From Bacillus sp. EB600 (GTDB lineage Bacteria > Bacillota > Bacilli > Bacillales > Cytobacillaceae), in contig NZ_JAEVLT010000018.1 of assembly GCF_024494385.1 (NCBI RefSeq), positions 1 to 64,000 of the forward strand: 64,000 nucleotides of DNA, written 5' to 3'. The notes below the pieces were generated by a model. It was given only the letters and a program-made list of their open reading frames with translations, was not told where the DNA came from and did not search any database. The position numbers and the translations under genes were made by a program. Positions 48,462-57,829 of this stretch are shown in pieces (the first letter of the stretch is position 1; every line of letters begins with the position of its first letter).

Positions 48462-51068
48462 TTAAACGATCGCTTCCGCTTCTATTCTTATTTCTCCATT
48501 TTCGATAGTGACGTTTACCTTTGAATGATCGTGAATATGCCCAGCAATAATTTCACGAGCAAGCTTTGTTTCAAGATTTCTTTGAATAAATCTCTTTAAT
48601 GGTCTTGCACCATAGATTGGATCGAATCCATTAACTGCAATAAATTCTTTTGCTTCCTCTGTCAGCGTAACTTCAATCTGTTGTTCGTTTAATCTTTGCT
48701 GCAGTTCTTTAATAAGCTTTACCACAATATCTTTTATTTCCACTACTGATAACGGCTTGAACAAAATAGTTTCGTCAATCCGATTTAAAAACTCGGGGCG
48801 AAAATGGGCCTTTAACCCATTTAAAACATTTTTTCTCGTGTCCTCATCTATCTCATTTCCTTGTCGTTCAAGCAATAGATTGGATCCAATATTAGAGGTC
48901 ATGATGATAACTGTATTTTTGAAGTCCACCGTCCGTCCCTGCGAATCTGTTATCCGTCCATCATCCAGTACTTGCAATAAGATATTGAAAACCTCAGGAT
49001 GCGCTTTTTCAATCTCATCAAGCAGAATAACTGAATATGGTCTTCTTCTAATGGCTTCTGTCAACTGCCCGCCTTCTTCATATCCGACATAGCCTGGAGG
49101 CGCCCCAATTAACCGTGAAACAGCATGTTTCTCCATATATTCGGACATATCGATACGAATCATTTGATCTTCACTGTCAAATAATGATTCTGCTAAAGCC
49201 TTGGCTAATTCAGTTTTCCCAACACCAGTAGGTCCAAGAAAAAGGAATGAACCAATTGGACGATTGGGATCTTTGATGCCTGCTCGTGCCCGTAATACAG
49301 CATCTGTTACTAATTGAACCGCTTCATTTTGGCCAATAACACGTTCATGTAGAAGACTTTCTAATTTCAGTAATTTTTCTCGTTCACCCTCAACAAGCCT
49401 TGCAAGCGGGATGCCTGTCCATCTAGCCACAATATTGGAAATTTCTTCTTCGGTAACTTCTTCTCGGAGCAGCTTTTCTTCATTCTGCATGGCTGTTTTC
49501 GATTCCATTTCTTTTAATTCTTTCTCAGCTAATGGAATCTTTCCATGACGCAATTCTGCTGCTCGATTTAAATCATAATCATCCTCTGCGTTTTGCAAAT
49601 CCCTTCGCAGTTTTTCGAGTTCTTCCCTTTTTTCGCGTAATCTTTGAATACCTCCTTTTTCTTGAATCCATTGTGCTTTCATTAAATCGGCTTGTTCTTT
49701 TAGGTTCGCCAATTCTTTCGTTAGTCCTGCTACTCTTTTTTTACTTACTTCATCCTGTTCCTTTCTTAAAGCAGCTTCTTCTATTTCTAACTGCATGACC
49801 CTTCTGGTAACTTCATCAAGCTCAGTTGGCATTGAATCAATTTCGGTTCGGATTAAGGCGCAAGCCTCATCAACAAGATCAATTGCTTTATCTGGGAGAA
49901 AGCGCTCTGTTATATATCGATCAGATAGGGTAGCCGCTGCTACAAGTGCCCTGTCATGAATTTTGACACCATGATAGACTTCGAATCGCTCCTTTAAACC
50001 ACGTAAAATCGATATGGTATCCTCAACATTCGGCTCTTGGACAAGGACCTGCTGGAACCTTCGTTCAAGTGCAGCATCTTTTTCAATATACTTTCGATAT
50101 TCATCTAATGTTGTGGCACCGATGCAGTGAAGCTCCCCGCGGGCGAGCATTGGTTTAAGCATATTACCTGCGTCCATCGCTCCTTCCGTTTTTCCTGCAC
50201 CTACAATTGTATGCAGTTCGTCAATGAACAGCAGGATCCGCCCTTCACTTTTTTTCACTTCATTAAGAACAGCTTTCAATCTTTCCTCAAATTCACCGCG
50301 AAATTTTGCCCCTGCAATCAACGAGCCAATATCCAAGGAAAAAACTGTCTTATCTTTAAGGCCCTCCGGCACATCCTTTCTGACGATCCGCTGTGCAAGT
50401 CCCTCCACGATCGCGGTTTTCCCAACACCAGGCTCACCAATTAGAACCGGGTTATTTTTTGTTTTCCGGGATAAGATCCGAATGACATGTCTTATTTCGG
50501 TGTCTCTGCCGATAACGGGATCCATTTTCCCCGTTTTAACCTCAGCAACGAGATCTCTGCCATATTTTTTTAAAACATCATAAGTAGCTTCTGGATTTTG
50601 GGATGTCACTTTTTGATTCCCCCTTATTTCTTTAATTACTTGTAAAATTTGATCGGCAGTTATTTTGTAGGTGTTTAGTGCTTTGGCTATGGCTGAATCA
50701 TTTGTATAGACTGCAGCTAATAATACATGCTCAACAGACATATATTCGTCAGAAAAGTTTTTTGCCAGTTCCTCTGCTTTTACAATGATCCTTTGCAATC
50801 GGGCAGTTATATAAAGTTTTCCTTGTTCAGCACCTGTTCCACTTACTTGAGGAATTTTTGCTAGTTCCTTTTTTAAAGAATTCTCAATTTTTTGCTGTTC
50901 AATGTTTAATTTATGCAGAATGGTGGAAATCAAGCTATCCTCTTGGCTCATAAGCGATAAGAACAAATGTGGTTCATCAACCTCTTGATGGTTTGACTTT
51001 ATTGCCAATGATTGTGCATCCATTAATCCGTTTTGTAAACGTTCTGTCATTTGGTTCAAGTCCATCAT
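48462..51068 (-). CDS. clpB: ATP-dependent disaggregase ClpB
   Basis: 868 residues from the first of two adjacent ATGs (51068), with GGAGAGTG upstream. Order: Clp-N repeats (1-145), AAA-1 with Walker A GEPGVGKT near 205 and [14 protein letters not shown], the coiled-coil M-domain at about 400-530 ([18 protein letters not shown]), AAA-2 with [14 protein letters not shown] and [12 protein letters not shown], and the ClpB C-terminal domain. The M-domain length separates it from ClpC/ClpE. It dissolves aggregates with DnaK. A CtsR box controls it. Confidence 0.95.
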   Translation of the reverse strand: MMDLNQMTERLQNGLMDAQSLAIKSNHQEVDEPHLFLSLMSQEDSLISTILHKLNIEQQKIENSLKKELAKIPQVSGTGAEQGKLYITARLQRIIVKAEELAKNFSDEYMSVEHVLLAAVYTNDSAIAKALNTYKITADQILQVIKEIRGNQKVTSQNPEATYDVLKKYGRDLVAEVKTGKMDPVIGRDTEIRHVIRILSRKTKNNPVLIGEPGVGKTAIVEGLAQRIVRKDVPEGLKDKTVFSLDIGSLIAGAKFRGEFEERLKAVLNEVKKSEGRILLFIDELHTIVGAGKTEGAMDAGNMLKPMLARGELHCIGATTLDEYRKYIEKDAALERRFQQVLVQEPNVEDTISILRGLKERFEVYHGVKIHDRALVAAATLSDRYITERFLPDKAIDLVDEACALIRTEIDSMPTELDEVTRRVMQLEIEEAALRKEQDEVSKKRVAGLTKELANLKEQADLMKAQWIQEKGGIQRLREKREELEKLRRDLQNAEDDYDLNRAAELRHGKIPLAEKELKEMESKTAMQNEEKLLREEVTEEEISNIVARWTGIPLARLVEGEREKLLKLESLLHERVIGQNEAVQLVTDAVLRARAGIKDPNRPIGSFLFLGPTGVGKTELAKALAESLFDSEDQMIRIDMSEYMEKHAVSRLIGAPPGYVGYEEGGQLTEAIRRRPYSVILLDEIEKAHPEVFNILLQVLDDGRITDSQGRTVDFKNTVIIMTSNIGSNLLLERQGNEIDEDTRKNVLNGLKAHFRPEFLNRIDETILFKPLSVVEIKDIVVKLIKELQQRLNEQQIEVTLTEEAKEFIAVNGFDPIYGARPLKRFIQRNLETKLAREIIAGHIHDHSKVNVTIENGEIRIEAEAIV

Positions 51069-51080
51069 TTTCACTCTCCA

Positions 51081-51112
51081 TTTGACCATTTTTGACCTTT
51101 TATTTTATTATA
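51081..51112 (-). promoter_or_regulatory. CtsR operator and -10 of clpB
   Basis: Minus strand GGTCAAAAATGGTCAAA (51097-51081) is a perfect CtsR heptad tandem (GGTCAAA-N3-GGTCAAA) just upstream of the start. The -10 TATAAT is at 51112-51107; the -35 is weak (TTTTCT). Expected to be repressed by CtsR and induced by heat. Confidence 0.92.
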
Positions 51113-51131
51113 GTCTAAGAAAAAATGAAAG

Positions 51132-51158
51132 AAAAGTCATCCGATTTGGATGACTTTT
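51132..51158. terminator. Hairpin upstream of clpB promoter
   Basis: AAAAGTCATCC/GGATGACTTTT. It isolates clpB from transcripts arriving from yjzC or repeat copy D. Confidence 0.75.
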
Positions 51159-51198
51159 CAATTTAATAAATAAGGACATCTCTTTTAACTTTGAGAAC

Positions 51199-51341
51199 TG
51201 TCTAGCTTCAGCGCCCAGCGGCTAGTGTACTTCGCTCACTTCCCTACGATAAGTCAACATCGAAACGACTATAGCTCCGTGTTTCCTTTTTCTCAGTCAG
51301 TGAGCTCCAGTCCATACGTCGCTTAACGGGCGCTTCCGCAT
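51199..51341 (-). repeat. Interspersed modular repeat, copy D (short form, inverted)
   Basis: Read on the minus strand it starts GCGGAAGCGCCCGTTAAGCG and ends CCGCTGGGCGCTGAAGCTAG. Shared blocks include AAAGGAAACACGGAGC, TTGACTTATCGTAGGGAA and GAAGTACACTAG. It lacks the central two-hairpin block, as in copy A. Confidence 0.85.
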
Positions 51342-51352
51342 TTCTATTTAAT

Positions 51353-51532
51353 TTAAGGTTTTCTTAAGTAAGTCCATTTGCGATTGTGGTTGGAGTTTTC
51401 AGGGAATGCCTCCCCTGCCTTCAGCTTGATCTTCTGCGGGTTATTTATAGTGCTGCCTGTCTCACCAATTTCAATATATATTCCATTGTTAGGCGCTTTT
51501 TTCCCTGCTCCAAATTGCCGGTTTTGTCCCAA
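51353..51532 (-). CDS. yjzC: YjzC family small protein
   Basis: 59 residues from a TTG start (51532) placed seven bases after AAAGGAGG; this length equals that of B. subtilis YjzC. GQNRQFGAGKKAPNNGIYIE and IKLKAGEAFPENSNHNRKW match the family. Function unknown. Its 3' end is 11 nt from repeat copy D. Confidence 0.88.
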   Translation of the reverse strand: MGQNRQFGAGKKAPNNGIYIEIGETGSTINNPQKIKLKAGEAFPENSNHNRKWTYLRKP

Positions 51533-51821
51533 TCCAATTCCTCCTTTCATTTGTCTTTTTTTATTATTTCCTGTTAGGGATTTGATGATAAATGGAAGTT
51601 TTTTTAGTTTTTTACCAGCAATGCACTAATTTACAGCTATTTTCCTGTAATGCATATAAAAAAGATACAAATTATGACTAAAATATGAAATAATAACTGA
51701 TATCATTGAAATGCATTTGTAGTAAACACTATAATGATAGTAGAATCATGATTACTCATGTCCGACTTACTTTAAAAATTTTTAAACAATTGATCTCCCC
51801 TTTAAAGGTGGTTATATAATT

Positions 51822-52514
51822 ATGCAGTCAATCGAAAAAATTCCAACAGCACTGCAAGAACTATTCGAAATAGTTCATCATACAAGAAAAGTTGAAAAGG
51901 GCACTTTCCTTTTTCAGGAAGGTTCTCTTGCAAATGAATTGTATATTATCCATAGTGGCATTGTTCAAATAAATAAAATTATTCCTGATGGAAGAGAACT
52001 AACAATACGTATGTGTACGAGCGGAGATTTAATCTGTGAACTCGATTTATTTTGTCCCGCTGAAAAATATTTACTAAGCGGCCGTGTTACTGAAAGCGGA
52101 GAAGTTTCTGTCATTATGAAAGACGTCCTTGAAGAAAAGCTCTCGAAAGATCACATCCTTGCAGCAGAATTCATGAGATGGATGGGTTTCCAATTCCGTA
52201 AAACGCAAGCAAAATTTCGCGATTTAGTCCTCAATGGAAAAAAAGGAGCACTTTATTCAACTTTAATTAGAATTGTTAATAGCTTTGGAGAAAAGACAAA
52301 TGAAGGGTTCTTAATTAGTGTTCCTTTAACAAATCAAGAATTGGCAAATTTCTGTGGTACATCCAGAGAAGTAGTCAATCGTCTCCTAAGTGAATTGCGT
52401 AAAGAGGGAGTAATCTCCGTCAATAAAGGGATCATTACCATCCATAATCTAGAATTCCTTCGTAATGAAATTGATTGTGAAAACTGTCCAATTGAGATCT
52501 GTAAAATAAACTAG
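51822..52514 (+). CDS. fnr: Crp/Fnr-family regulator, Fnr type (paralog 1)
   Basis: 230 residues. An N-terminal cyclic-nucleotide-like beta barrel (FLFQEGSLANELYIIHSG), a dimerisation helix with KFRDLVLNGKKG, and a C-terminal HTH (LTNQELANFCGTSREVVNRLL). The extreme C-terminus carries Cys219, Cys222 and Cys227 (CENCPIEIC), the arrangement that binds the 4Fe-4S cluster in B. subtilis Fnr. The Asp of KFRDL may be the fourth ligand. It should sense oxygen and act on FNR boxes. The ywiC gene behind it matches the B. subtilis fnr-ywiC order. Confidence 0.9.
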   Translation: MQSIEKIPTALQELFEIVHHTRKVEKGTFLFQEGSLANELYIIHSGIVQINKIIPDGRELTIRMCTSGDLICELDLFCPAEKYLLSGRVTESGEVSVIMKDVLEEKLSKDHILAAEFMRWMGFQFRKTQAKFRDLVLNGKKGALYSTLIRIVNSFGEKTNEGFLISVPLTNQELANFCGTSREVVNRLLSELRKEGVISVNKGIITIHNLEFLRNEIDCENCPIEICKIN

Positions 52515-52545
52515 AAATACTTCAGCGTCAACTGAAACATATAAT

Positions 52546-52577
52546 AAAAGCTCAAGCATATGAGATGCTCGAGCTTT
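52546..52577. terminator. Bidirectional terminator fnr/ywiC
   Basis: AAAAGCTCaAGCAT/ATGCTcGAGCTTTT with T-run, between convergent genes. Confidence 0.85.
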
Positions 52578-52583
52578 TTTTGT

Positions 52584-53309
52584 TTATCCCGCCACAATTA
52601 ATTGAATACTGATAATAATAAAGAATAGTGCTGCATTAACAATTTCATATATACCCACTTTTTTTGTTGATAAAGGTTTTCCATAAAAGCCTATTGCTCT
52701 AAGTAAACTCGGTATATAGGCAATTGCCGCGATCCAATACCCAAGAACAAGCCAGCAAATTGGTACAAGAATGTGGTAAATCCAAGATATCCATTTGAAC
52801 TGAACATTCTTCCTTTCCCTGATCATGGTTTTAACATAAAAAGTGCAGCCAATAAAAAAAAGCACTGATGATGAAAAAACAAAGACGGCCATTGCAGTTA
52901 CCGACCCGGCACCCAGAAAACTACTTGCAATACTTGCAAACGAAAAAGCGAAGATTGCGCTAAAGTCATTCATAAGAGCACGGTCTTTATTTTTAGCTGA
53001 ATAAAACGCATTTATAATAAAAAAAGGAATCATTAGCAGTCCAAAGTAGATAATGCCGTAATTTTTAAAGAGTGGAAAAAGCAACAATAAAACGGCTGGG
53101 ACCATATATAGGAATGTCCATTTCGTATAGAATGGGATTTTTTTCTTTTTGAATAATAGAAGCATCGGATAGGTTGCTAAATATAATAAAAGCCATCCGA
53201 TAAAAAAAGGAACATGCTGCCAAACAACCCCGCCTTCAATTGCCCCCAGCCAAAATGGAATAATTACCATTGCCCAAGCACCATGTTGTTTTGGTAAAAA
53301 TAATTTCAT
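52584..53309 (-). CDS. ywiC: YwiC-like membrane protein
   Basis: 241 residues from ATG 53309 (AAAAGGAGTGATCGAC). PKQHGAWAMVIIPFWLG is the family signature, followed by about eight membrane helices (for example FFIGWLLLYLATYPMLLLF). In Bacillus it accompanies fnr and nitrate respiration genes; the biochemical role is unknown. A consensus FNR box at -41.5 of a SigA -10 lies upstream, so it is likely induced without oxygen. Confidence 0.85.
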   Translation of the reverse strand: MKLFLPKQHGAWAMVIIPFWLGAIEGGVVWQHVPFFIGWLLLYLATYPMLLLFKKKKIPFYTKWTFLYMVPAVLLLLFPLFKNYGIIYFGLLMIPFFIINAFYSAKNKDRALMNDFSAIFAFSFASIASSFLGAGSVTAMAVFVFSSSVLFFIGCTFYVKTMIRERKNVQFKWISWIYHILVPICWLVLGYWIAAIAYIPSLLRAIGFYGKPLSTKKVGIYEIVNAALFFIIISIQLIVAG

Positions 53310-53336
53310 GTCGATCACTCCTTTTCAGCTATTTTA

Positions 53337-53379
53337 ACTATAAGACAGCTATACTGAAAGGTAAGTGAATCAAATCACA
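53337..53379 (-). promoter_or_regulatory. FNR box and -10 of ywiC
   Basis: Minus strand TGTGATTTGATTCACT (53379-53364) is one base off TGTGA-N6-TCACA. Exactly 21 nt follow before the -10 TATAGT (53342-53337), placing the palindrome centre at about -41.5, the class II activator position. Confidence 0.88.
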
Positions 53380-53390
53380 GAAAAATAAAA

Positions 53391-53408
53391 AGAAGGCCTC
53401 AGCCTTCT
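53391..53408 (-). terminator. Terminator of the moeA-mobB transcript
   Basis: AGAAGGC-TGAG-GCCTTCT on the minus strand followed by TTTTATTTTT, immediately before the ywiC FNR box. Confidence 0.8.
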
Positions 53409-53436
53409 AAATTGTAACGTATTTTTCATAAACTAT

Positions 53437-53536
53437 GGCTCAAGTGAGTGTGGAAATACTCATGTGAATTTTACATTCACGTAACTGGTAGCTTCTTTAC
53501 ACAGTTGAAATGAGCATTTCCATAACTCCCTTGACC
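53437..53536 (-). ncRNA. Candidate three-way-junction RNA, 3' UTR of moeA-mobB
   Basis: Ends pair over about 27 positions with few mismatches (TCAAGtGAGT..TGGAAATaCTCAT with ATGAGcATTTCCA..ACTCcCTTGA). Inside, GTGAAT/ATTCAC (53464-69/53475-80, 5-nt loop) and AACTG/CAGTT (53483-87/53502-06) form two arms joined by one- and two-base linkers. Lies 115 nt after the mobB stop and 28 nt before a terminator on the minus strand. Strand is inferred from that context. It is not a recognised riboswitch; a MITE-like inverted repeat is the alternative. Confidence 0.5.
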
Positions 53537-53650
53537 AAATATATCAACAAACATTATATCCCCTGAGTTCATTATATACTTAATTGAGAAAAGGGGCAGT
53601 GACTATAGTCACAATTTTGTCATTTTTTAAATTAATTTTTCAAACGAAGC

Positions 53651-54178
53651 TCATAACTGACTTTTTAAATAACCTATCGCCCACTCAATTGACCTTTTAT
53701 CATTTATTTGGAAACATGGGATATCTATTTGAGAATCTACTTCTAGTTTCAATCTTTCATCCCAGGTAATAACGATCTTTATATCCCTAACTTCTTTTAA
53801 TAATTCAAGATCTTCAGCTTTTCTTACTATCAGTAATTTAGGAAATAGCTCACCTTTAAATCCTTCTAGTAAGATAACATCTGGTTTAAAAAAGCTCAAT
53901 AAGTCAATTTCCTCTTTTAAAGTCCAGTTTGGCTTCTCAGCTCGCAATAAAAGGCGGCCATCACCTTCTACTATTGATGCAAGCGCCCCAGAATCGAGGT
54001 GCTTCGAGGAATCCTTGTTTTCAATAACACTTGGTTTTCCACCATGCCCATGGTGTTTAATGGTAACGATGTTCATACCCTCTGTCTTAAGCTGATTAAT
54101 CAGTTGCGACACAACTGTCGTTTTCCCGCTATTTTGATAGCCAACCACCTGAAAAATAACAGGTTTTACCAAGGCCAT
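53651..54178 (-). CDS. mobB: Molybdopterin-guanine dinucleotide biosynthesis adaptor MobB
   Basis: 175 residues. P-loop GYQNSGKTTVV at 13-23, then TIKHHGHGG, VEGDGRLLLRA and LLSFFKPDVILLEGFKGELF, all MobB traits. It binds GTP and aids MobA in making the guanylated cofactor. It overlaps the 3' end of moeA by 13 nt, indicating coupled translation. mobA is not in this window. Confidence 0.92.
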   Translation of the reverse strand: MALVKPVIFQVVGYQNSGKTTVVSQLINQLKTEGMNIVTIKHHGHGGKPSVIENKDSSKHLDSGALASIVEGDGRLLLRAEKPNWTLKEEIDLLSFFKPDVILLEGFKGELFPKLLIVRKAEDLELLKEVRDIKIVITWDERLKLEVDSQIDIPCFQINDKRSIEWAIGYLKSQL

Positions 54179-55431
54179 TCACAACCCTGCTTATCCTCAA
54201 GCATCAGGACTTCTACTTCTGTCCCTATTTCATAACCTCTTGTGCCTCCCGGAAGGATCATTAATGAATTGGAACCAGCAAGACTCATAATGATATTTGA
54301 TTTATCTAATCCACTTGGCGAAATTCGCAGCTTCCCATCGACAATAGTTAGAGCACTTCTTACAAATCGTGTAAATGGATTTGCTTTTGGAAAATTGGCA
54401 TCAAGAATTGCCTTTTCTTTCCGAAGATGTGGTTTTTGTGAGAATAGCATCCTCCTGATAACAGGGCGGGCGAATAATTCAAATCCAACATAACATGCAG
54501 AAGGATTCCCCGAGAGTCCAAAAAGCAATTTACCATTATACTCGGCAACGGTCGTAACACTTCCAGGCCTCATTGCTACTTTATTAAATAAAACATTTGC
54601 CCCTAGCTTTTGGTATATTTCAGGAAGGTAATCAAAATCGCCTACCGATACTCCCCCGGTTGTTACCAATAGATCAACCTTATCCAAGGCATCTTTAACA
54701 GCATTGAAACACGTTTCAAATTCATCTGGAAGCTTCCCTAAGTAGTCTACCTTACCACCAACGCGCTCAATTTGTGCTGAAATCATATGGGAATTGCTAT
54801 TGCGAATTTTCCCAGGAACTAATGGCTCGTTTACCTCTAAAAGTTCTGTACCCGTTGCAAATAAGCCGATAACCGGTTTTCGAGCGACAGGAACATTAGC
54901 ATATCCAAAAGTAGCGAGCATAGCTTGGATTCCTGGATTAATCACTGTTCCTTTTTCCACAAGGATCTCTCCTTCCCTGGCATCTTCACCATGAAAGGAA
55001 ACATTTTCTCCCTGTTTAAAGCTCCGTTTAATCGTCATATAAGATTTTCCATTTTTTTGAGAGGTTGGTGCAACCTCAAACATGACAACGGCATCTGAAC
55101 CCGCTGGCATCATTGCACCGGTCATAATTCTAACAGCCTGATTTTCCTTTAGTGTTTTAGTCGAAACCATTCCAGCTCCTATGTGATCGATAACCTCAAA
55201 TTCAATCGGATTTGTTAATGATCCTGCCTTGGTATCCACAGACCTCACTGCAAAGCCATCATATGGAGCCCTATCAAAGTGGGGAACGTCACAAGTTGCA
55301 ATTAAATCCTCCGCAAGAAAACGACCATAGCTATCATCGATCGAAATCAATTCCGGTGTCCCACTATATTGGTATTCCATTATTTTTTGGACAGCATCCC
55401 CAATTGAAATCGGTGTTCTTCTTTCAAACAT
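54166..55431 (-). CDS. moeA: Molybdopterin molybdotransferase MoeA
   Basis: 421 residues from ATG 55431 (GGAGCTGATGAGA). Characteristic strings are FDRAPYDGFAVRS, IGAGMVSTKTL, TGAMMPAGSDAVV, GLFATGTEL, TTGGVSVGDFDY and GLSGNPSACYVGF (the molybdopterin-binding segment). It inserts molybdate into adenylylated molybdopterin. The coding sequence runs into mobB, and the two share one transcript ending at 53391. Confidence 0.94.
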   Translation of the reverse strand: MFERRTPISIGDAVQKIMEYQYSGTPELISIDDSYGRFLAEDLIATCDVPHFDRAPYDGFAVRSVDTKAGSLTNPIEFEVIDHIGAGMVSTKTLKENQAVRIMTGAMMPAGSDAVVMFEVAPTSQKNGKSYMTIKRSFKQGENVSFHGEDAREGEILVEKGTVINPGIQAMLATFGYANVPVARKPVIGLFATGTELLEVNEPLVPGKIRNSNSHMISAQIERVGGKVDYLGKLPDEFETCFNAVKDALDKVDLLVTTGGVSVGDFDYLPEIYQKLGANVLFNKVAMRPGSVTTVAEYNGKLLFGLSGNPSACYVGFELFARPVIRRMLFSQKPHLRKEKAILDANFPKANPFTRFVRSALTIVDGKLRISPSGLDKSNIIMSLAGSNSLMILPGGTRGYEIGTEVEVLMLEDKQGCEWPW

Positions 55432-55595
55432 TCTCATCAGCTCCTAAAACAAATAAGTTTACATTATTAAACGGTTAGACATTTCATATTCAGTAATTAA
55501 TATTATCACTATAATTTCAATTAAAACACAGTAACACATGGAACTATGGGAAGAACTCTTCAAGTATTAATTATAAAGAAAAATCACCCAAGAAG

Positions 55596-55638
55596 TGTGA
55601 TGCCCATCACCCATTTTTCTCTTTCATTCCTATATGCT
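55596..55638 (+). promoter_or_regulatory. FNR box and -10 of ric
   Basis: TGTGATGCCCATCACC (55596-55611) followed by exactly 21 nt and TATGCT (55633-55638), again centring the site at about -41.5. The start codon of ric is 38 nt further on. Confidence 0.85.
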
Positions 55639-55675
55639 TATGTCATGCGATGCAAAATAGAGGAGGATTACACAA

Positions 55676-56374
55676 ATGAATATCCCTTTTTCAAAAAATT
55701 CTCTAGTTAAAGATATAGTAAATGAACTGCCTAAGTCTAGCGACATCTTCAAAAAACATCGGATCGATTTTTGCTGTGGCGGCAATATTCCATTAATACA
55801 AGCAGTAACAGAAAATGGAATTGATATGGATCAATTATTATCAGAATTAAACGATGTCTGTGAAAAGAGCCAGTCAGGAGAAACAAACCTTGAGGTTTGG
55901 ACGGACTCAGATTCAAATACAATTATTGATCACGTTATTTCCAACTATCACCGTCCACTTGAAGAAGAACTTACTATGCTTAGTCCATATGTAACGAAGG
56001 TTTCCCGTGTACATGGCGATAACCATCCAGAGCTTCTTAAAGTGAATGAATTATTCTACGCGTTCAAAAAGGGAATGCTTGAACATATGGTCAAAGAAGA
56101 AGCAGTTGTTTTCCCCCTAATTAAACAGCTAGAGGCAAATACTGTTGAAAACCGTGAGGAAGCAATTAACATGATCAGTGAATTGGAAAAAGAGCATGAT
56201 GAATCAGGTTCTCTATTGAAAGAATTGCGTACTGTTACAGCAGATTTTCAATTACCCTTTGATGCTTGCGGGACATACACTTTAGTTTATCAGCGACTTG
56301 AAATGCTTGAAGAAGAAACCTTCATGCATGTACACCTTGAAAATAATATCCTATTTCCTAGGTACCTAAAATAA
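55676..56374 (+). CDS. ric: Iron-sulfur cluster repair di-iron protein Ric/ScdA
   Basis: 232 residues after GAGGAGGATTACACAA. The N-terminal ScdA domain has HRIDFCCGGNIPL (CCGG). The hemerythrin-like domain supplies the di-iron His/Glu set: VISNYHRPLEEE, RVHGDNHPELL, LEHMVKEEAVVFPL, LEKEHDESG and FMHVHLENNILFP. The family repairs iron-sulfur centres damaged by NO or oxidants and can donate iron. FNR control through the site at 55596 fits a role under denitrifying or microaerobic conditions. Confidence 0.92.
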   Translation: MNIPFSKNSLVKDIVNELPKSSDIFKKHRIDFCCGGNIPLIQAVTENGIDMDQLLSELNDVCEKSQSGETNLEVWTDSDSNTIIDHVISNYHRPLEEELTMLSPYVTKVSRVHGDNHPELLKVNELFYAFKKGMLEHMVKEEAVVFPLIKQLEANTVENREEAINMISELEKEHDESGSLLKELRTVTADFQLPFDACGTYTLVYQRLEMLEEETFMHVHLENNILFPRYLK

Positions 56375-56424
56375 GCTTAAACAGTTATCCATAGTGGCCA
56401 AGTCTATAATTTCCTAGAACATGA

Positions 56425-56451
56425 AAAAACTCTCCTTCAGAGAGTTTTTTC
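56425..56451. terminator. Bidirectional terminator ric/moaA
   Basis: AAAAAACTCTC/GAGAGTTTTTT, perfect 11-bp stem between convergent genes. Confidence 0.9.
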
Positions 56452-56452
56452 T

Positions 56453-57469
56453 TTATCCGCCGATATAGGACATTTCAATTTTCTTTCGGTTTTTACGGGT
56501 TTCTGCTGTTCTCTCATCTGAGTATCTGTCCGTTCTTCCCGACCAAATTTCAATGATTCTTTCACGAAGCTGCTCATCGGTAGCGCCATTTCTCATAAAG
56601 TCACGAATGTCATGACCATTTCCATTGAACAAACAAGTGAATATCTGTCCATTGGCGGATAATCGGGCCCGGGTACAGCTGCTGCAGAATGATTCAGAAA
56701 CGGAAGTGATAAAACCTACATCTACTTGTGAATCTTTATAATGATATAGCTTTGCTACCTCTCCAAAGTAAGTAGGCTCTAGTGTTTCAAGCTCATAATG
56801 TTTTATTAGGAGTTCATAAATCTCTTTTTTTGTAACAACATCATCCATTTTCCAACCGTTGGTCGAACCTACATCCATATATTCAATAAATCGAAGCTGC
56901 AGGCCTTCATTCTTACAGAATTCAGCCATCGGAATAATTTCTGAATCATTCAACCCTTTTTTTACAACCATATTTATTTTTATGCCTAACCCTGCCTGTT
57001 TTGCCGCATTAACCCCATCTAATACGGGCTTTGTACCAATACCGCGCCCATTAATTTTCCCGAATAACTCATCATTTAGGCTGTCTAGACTTATATTAAC
57101 TCTTTTTAATCCTGCCCTTTTTAGATCCTCCGCAAGCTTGGATAGAAGTACCCCATTGGTTGTAAGCCCAATATCATCCAGGCCTTCAATAATTGAAAGC
57201 TTTTTTACGAGGGTTGGTAAATCTTTCCTCAACAGGGGTTCTCCGCCCGTCAGCCTGATTTTTTTTACTCCTAATGCTACAAAAATTTTAGCTAAACGTT
57301 CAATTTCTTCATATGTTAATAACGCACTTCTTGGTAAAAAAACAAAATCGGAGCCAAATTTATCAGCTGGCATGCAGTATTGGCAACGAAAATTACAACG
57401 ATCGACAACAGAAATTCTTAAATCGTGCAACGGTCTATTCAATCTATCATTAATAATGGTATTTCCCAA
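56453..57469 (-). CDS. moaA: GTP 3',8-cyclase MoaA
   Basis: 338 residues from TTG 57469, nine bases after GGAG; an ATG at 57484 adds five residues but has no RBS. Radical SAM cluster Cys in [22 protein letters not shown] motifs [12 protein letters not shown] and [13 protein letters not shown]; the second 4Fe-4S site in [20 protein letters not shown]. It ends with the activating GG (MSYIGG). It makes the first molybdopterin precursor with MoaC, which is not in this window. Confidence 0.94.
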   Translation of the reverse strand: MGNTIINDRLNRPLHDLRISVVDRCNFRCQYCMPADKFGSDFVFLPRSALLTYEEIERLAKIFVALGVKKIRLTGGEPLLRKDLPTLVKKLSIIEGLDDIGLTTNGVLLSKLAEDLKRAGLKRVNISLDSLNDELFGKINGRGIGTKPVLDGVNAAKQAGLGIKINMVVKKGLNDSEIIPMAEFCKNEGLQLRFIEYMDVGSTNGWKMDDVVTKKEIYELLIKHYELETLEPTYFGEVAKLYHYKDSQVDVGFITSVSESFCSSCTRARLSANGQIFTCLFNGNGHDIRDFMRNGATDEQLRERIIEIWSGRTDRYSDERTAETRKNRKKIEMSYIGG

Positions 57470-57508
57470 TAGTATCAACTCCATTATTTTAAAAGCGGAT
57501 ATAAAACA

Positions 57509-57551
57509 AGTTTACCAATATGAGAATAAAAATACTGTTATTTTTTTCACT
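57509..57551 (-). promoter_or_regulatory. Weak FNR-like site and -10 upstream of moaA
   Basis: Minus strand AGTGAAAAAAATAACA (57551-57536) matches seven of ten consensus positions. It is again followed by exactly 21 nt and TAAACT (57514-57509). The half-sites are degraded but the geometry equals that of the three good sites. Confidence 0.4.
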
Positions 57552-57829
57552 TTCATTTCAATCCAAATAAGTTAGTGGGAGTATTAATTGATCTTAGCAG
57601 CAACGGAATTCTTTATTTTACTTCCTTACATGCCTGCTTAGATGTTAAAAATGTCACATTTAAGAGTAGTTAAGCCGCTTTTTACGAATAGTTTTCACTG
57701 TATTGTCATTGTTTAGATCAATTATACATATCAACTTGCGCTAAAATAAAGTAAAAATAGCAGTCGTAACATAAAAAATACTTTTTTAAAGATAACATCG
57801 ACTTCATTTCAATAATAAGGGTGAGATAA

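Noticed and set aside
48462-51068. clpB as ClpC or ClpE
   Set aside because: The long coiled-coil middle domain and the absence of a UVR motif or N-terminal zinc finger fit ClpB.
53464-53480. TGTGAAT..ATTCACG as another FNR box
   Set aside because: The half-sites are nine bases apart instead of six and form an arm of the three-way structure.
56859-57575. 238-codon plus-strand ORF opposite moaA
   Set aside because: Antisense of the moaA coding sequence, rich in Ser/Phe/Pro, no family features.
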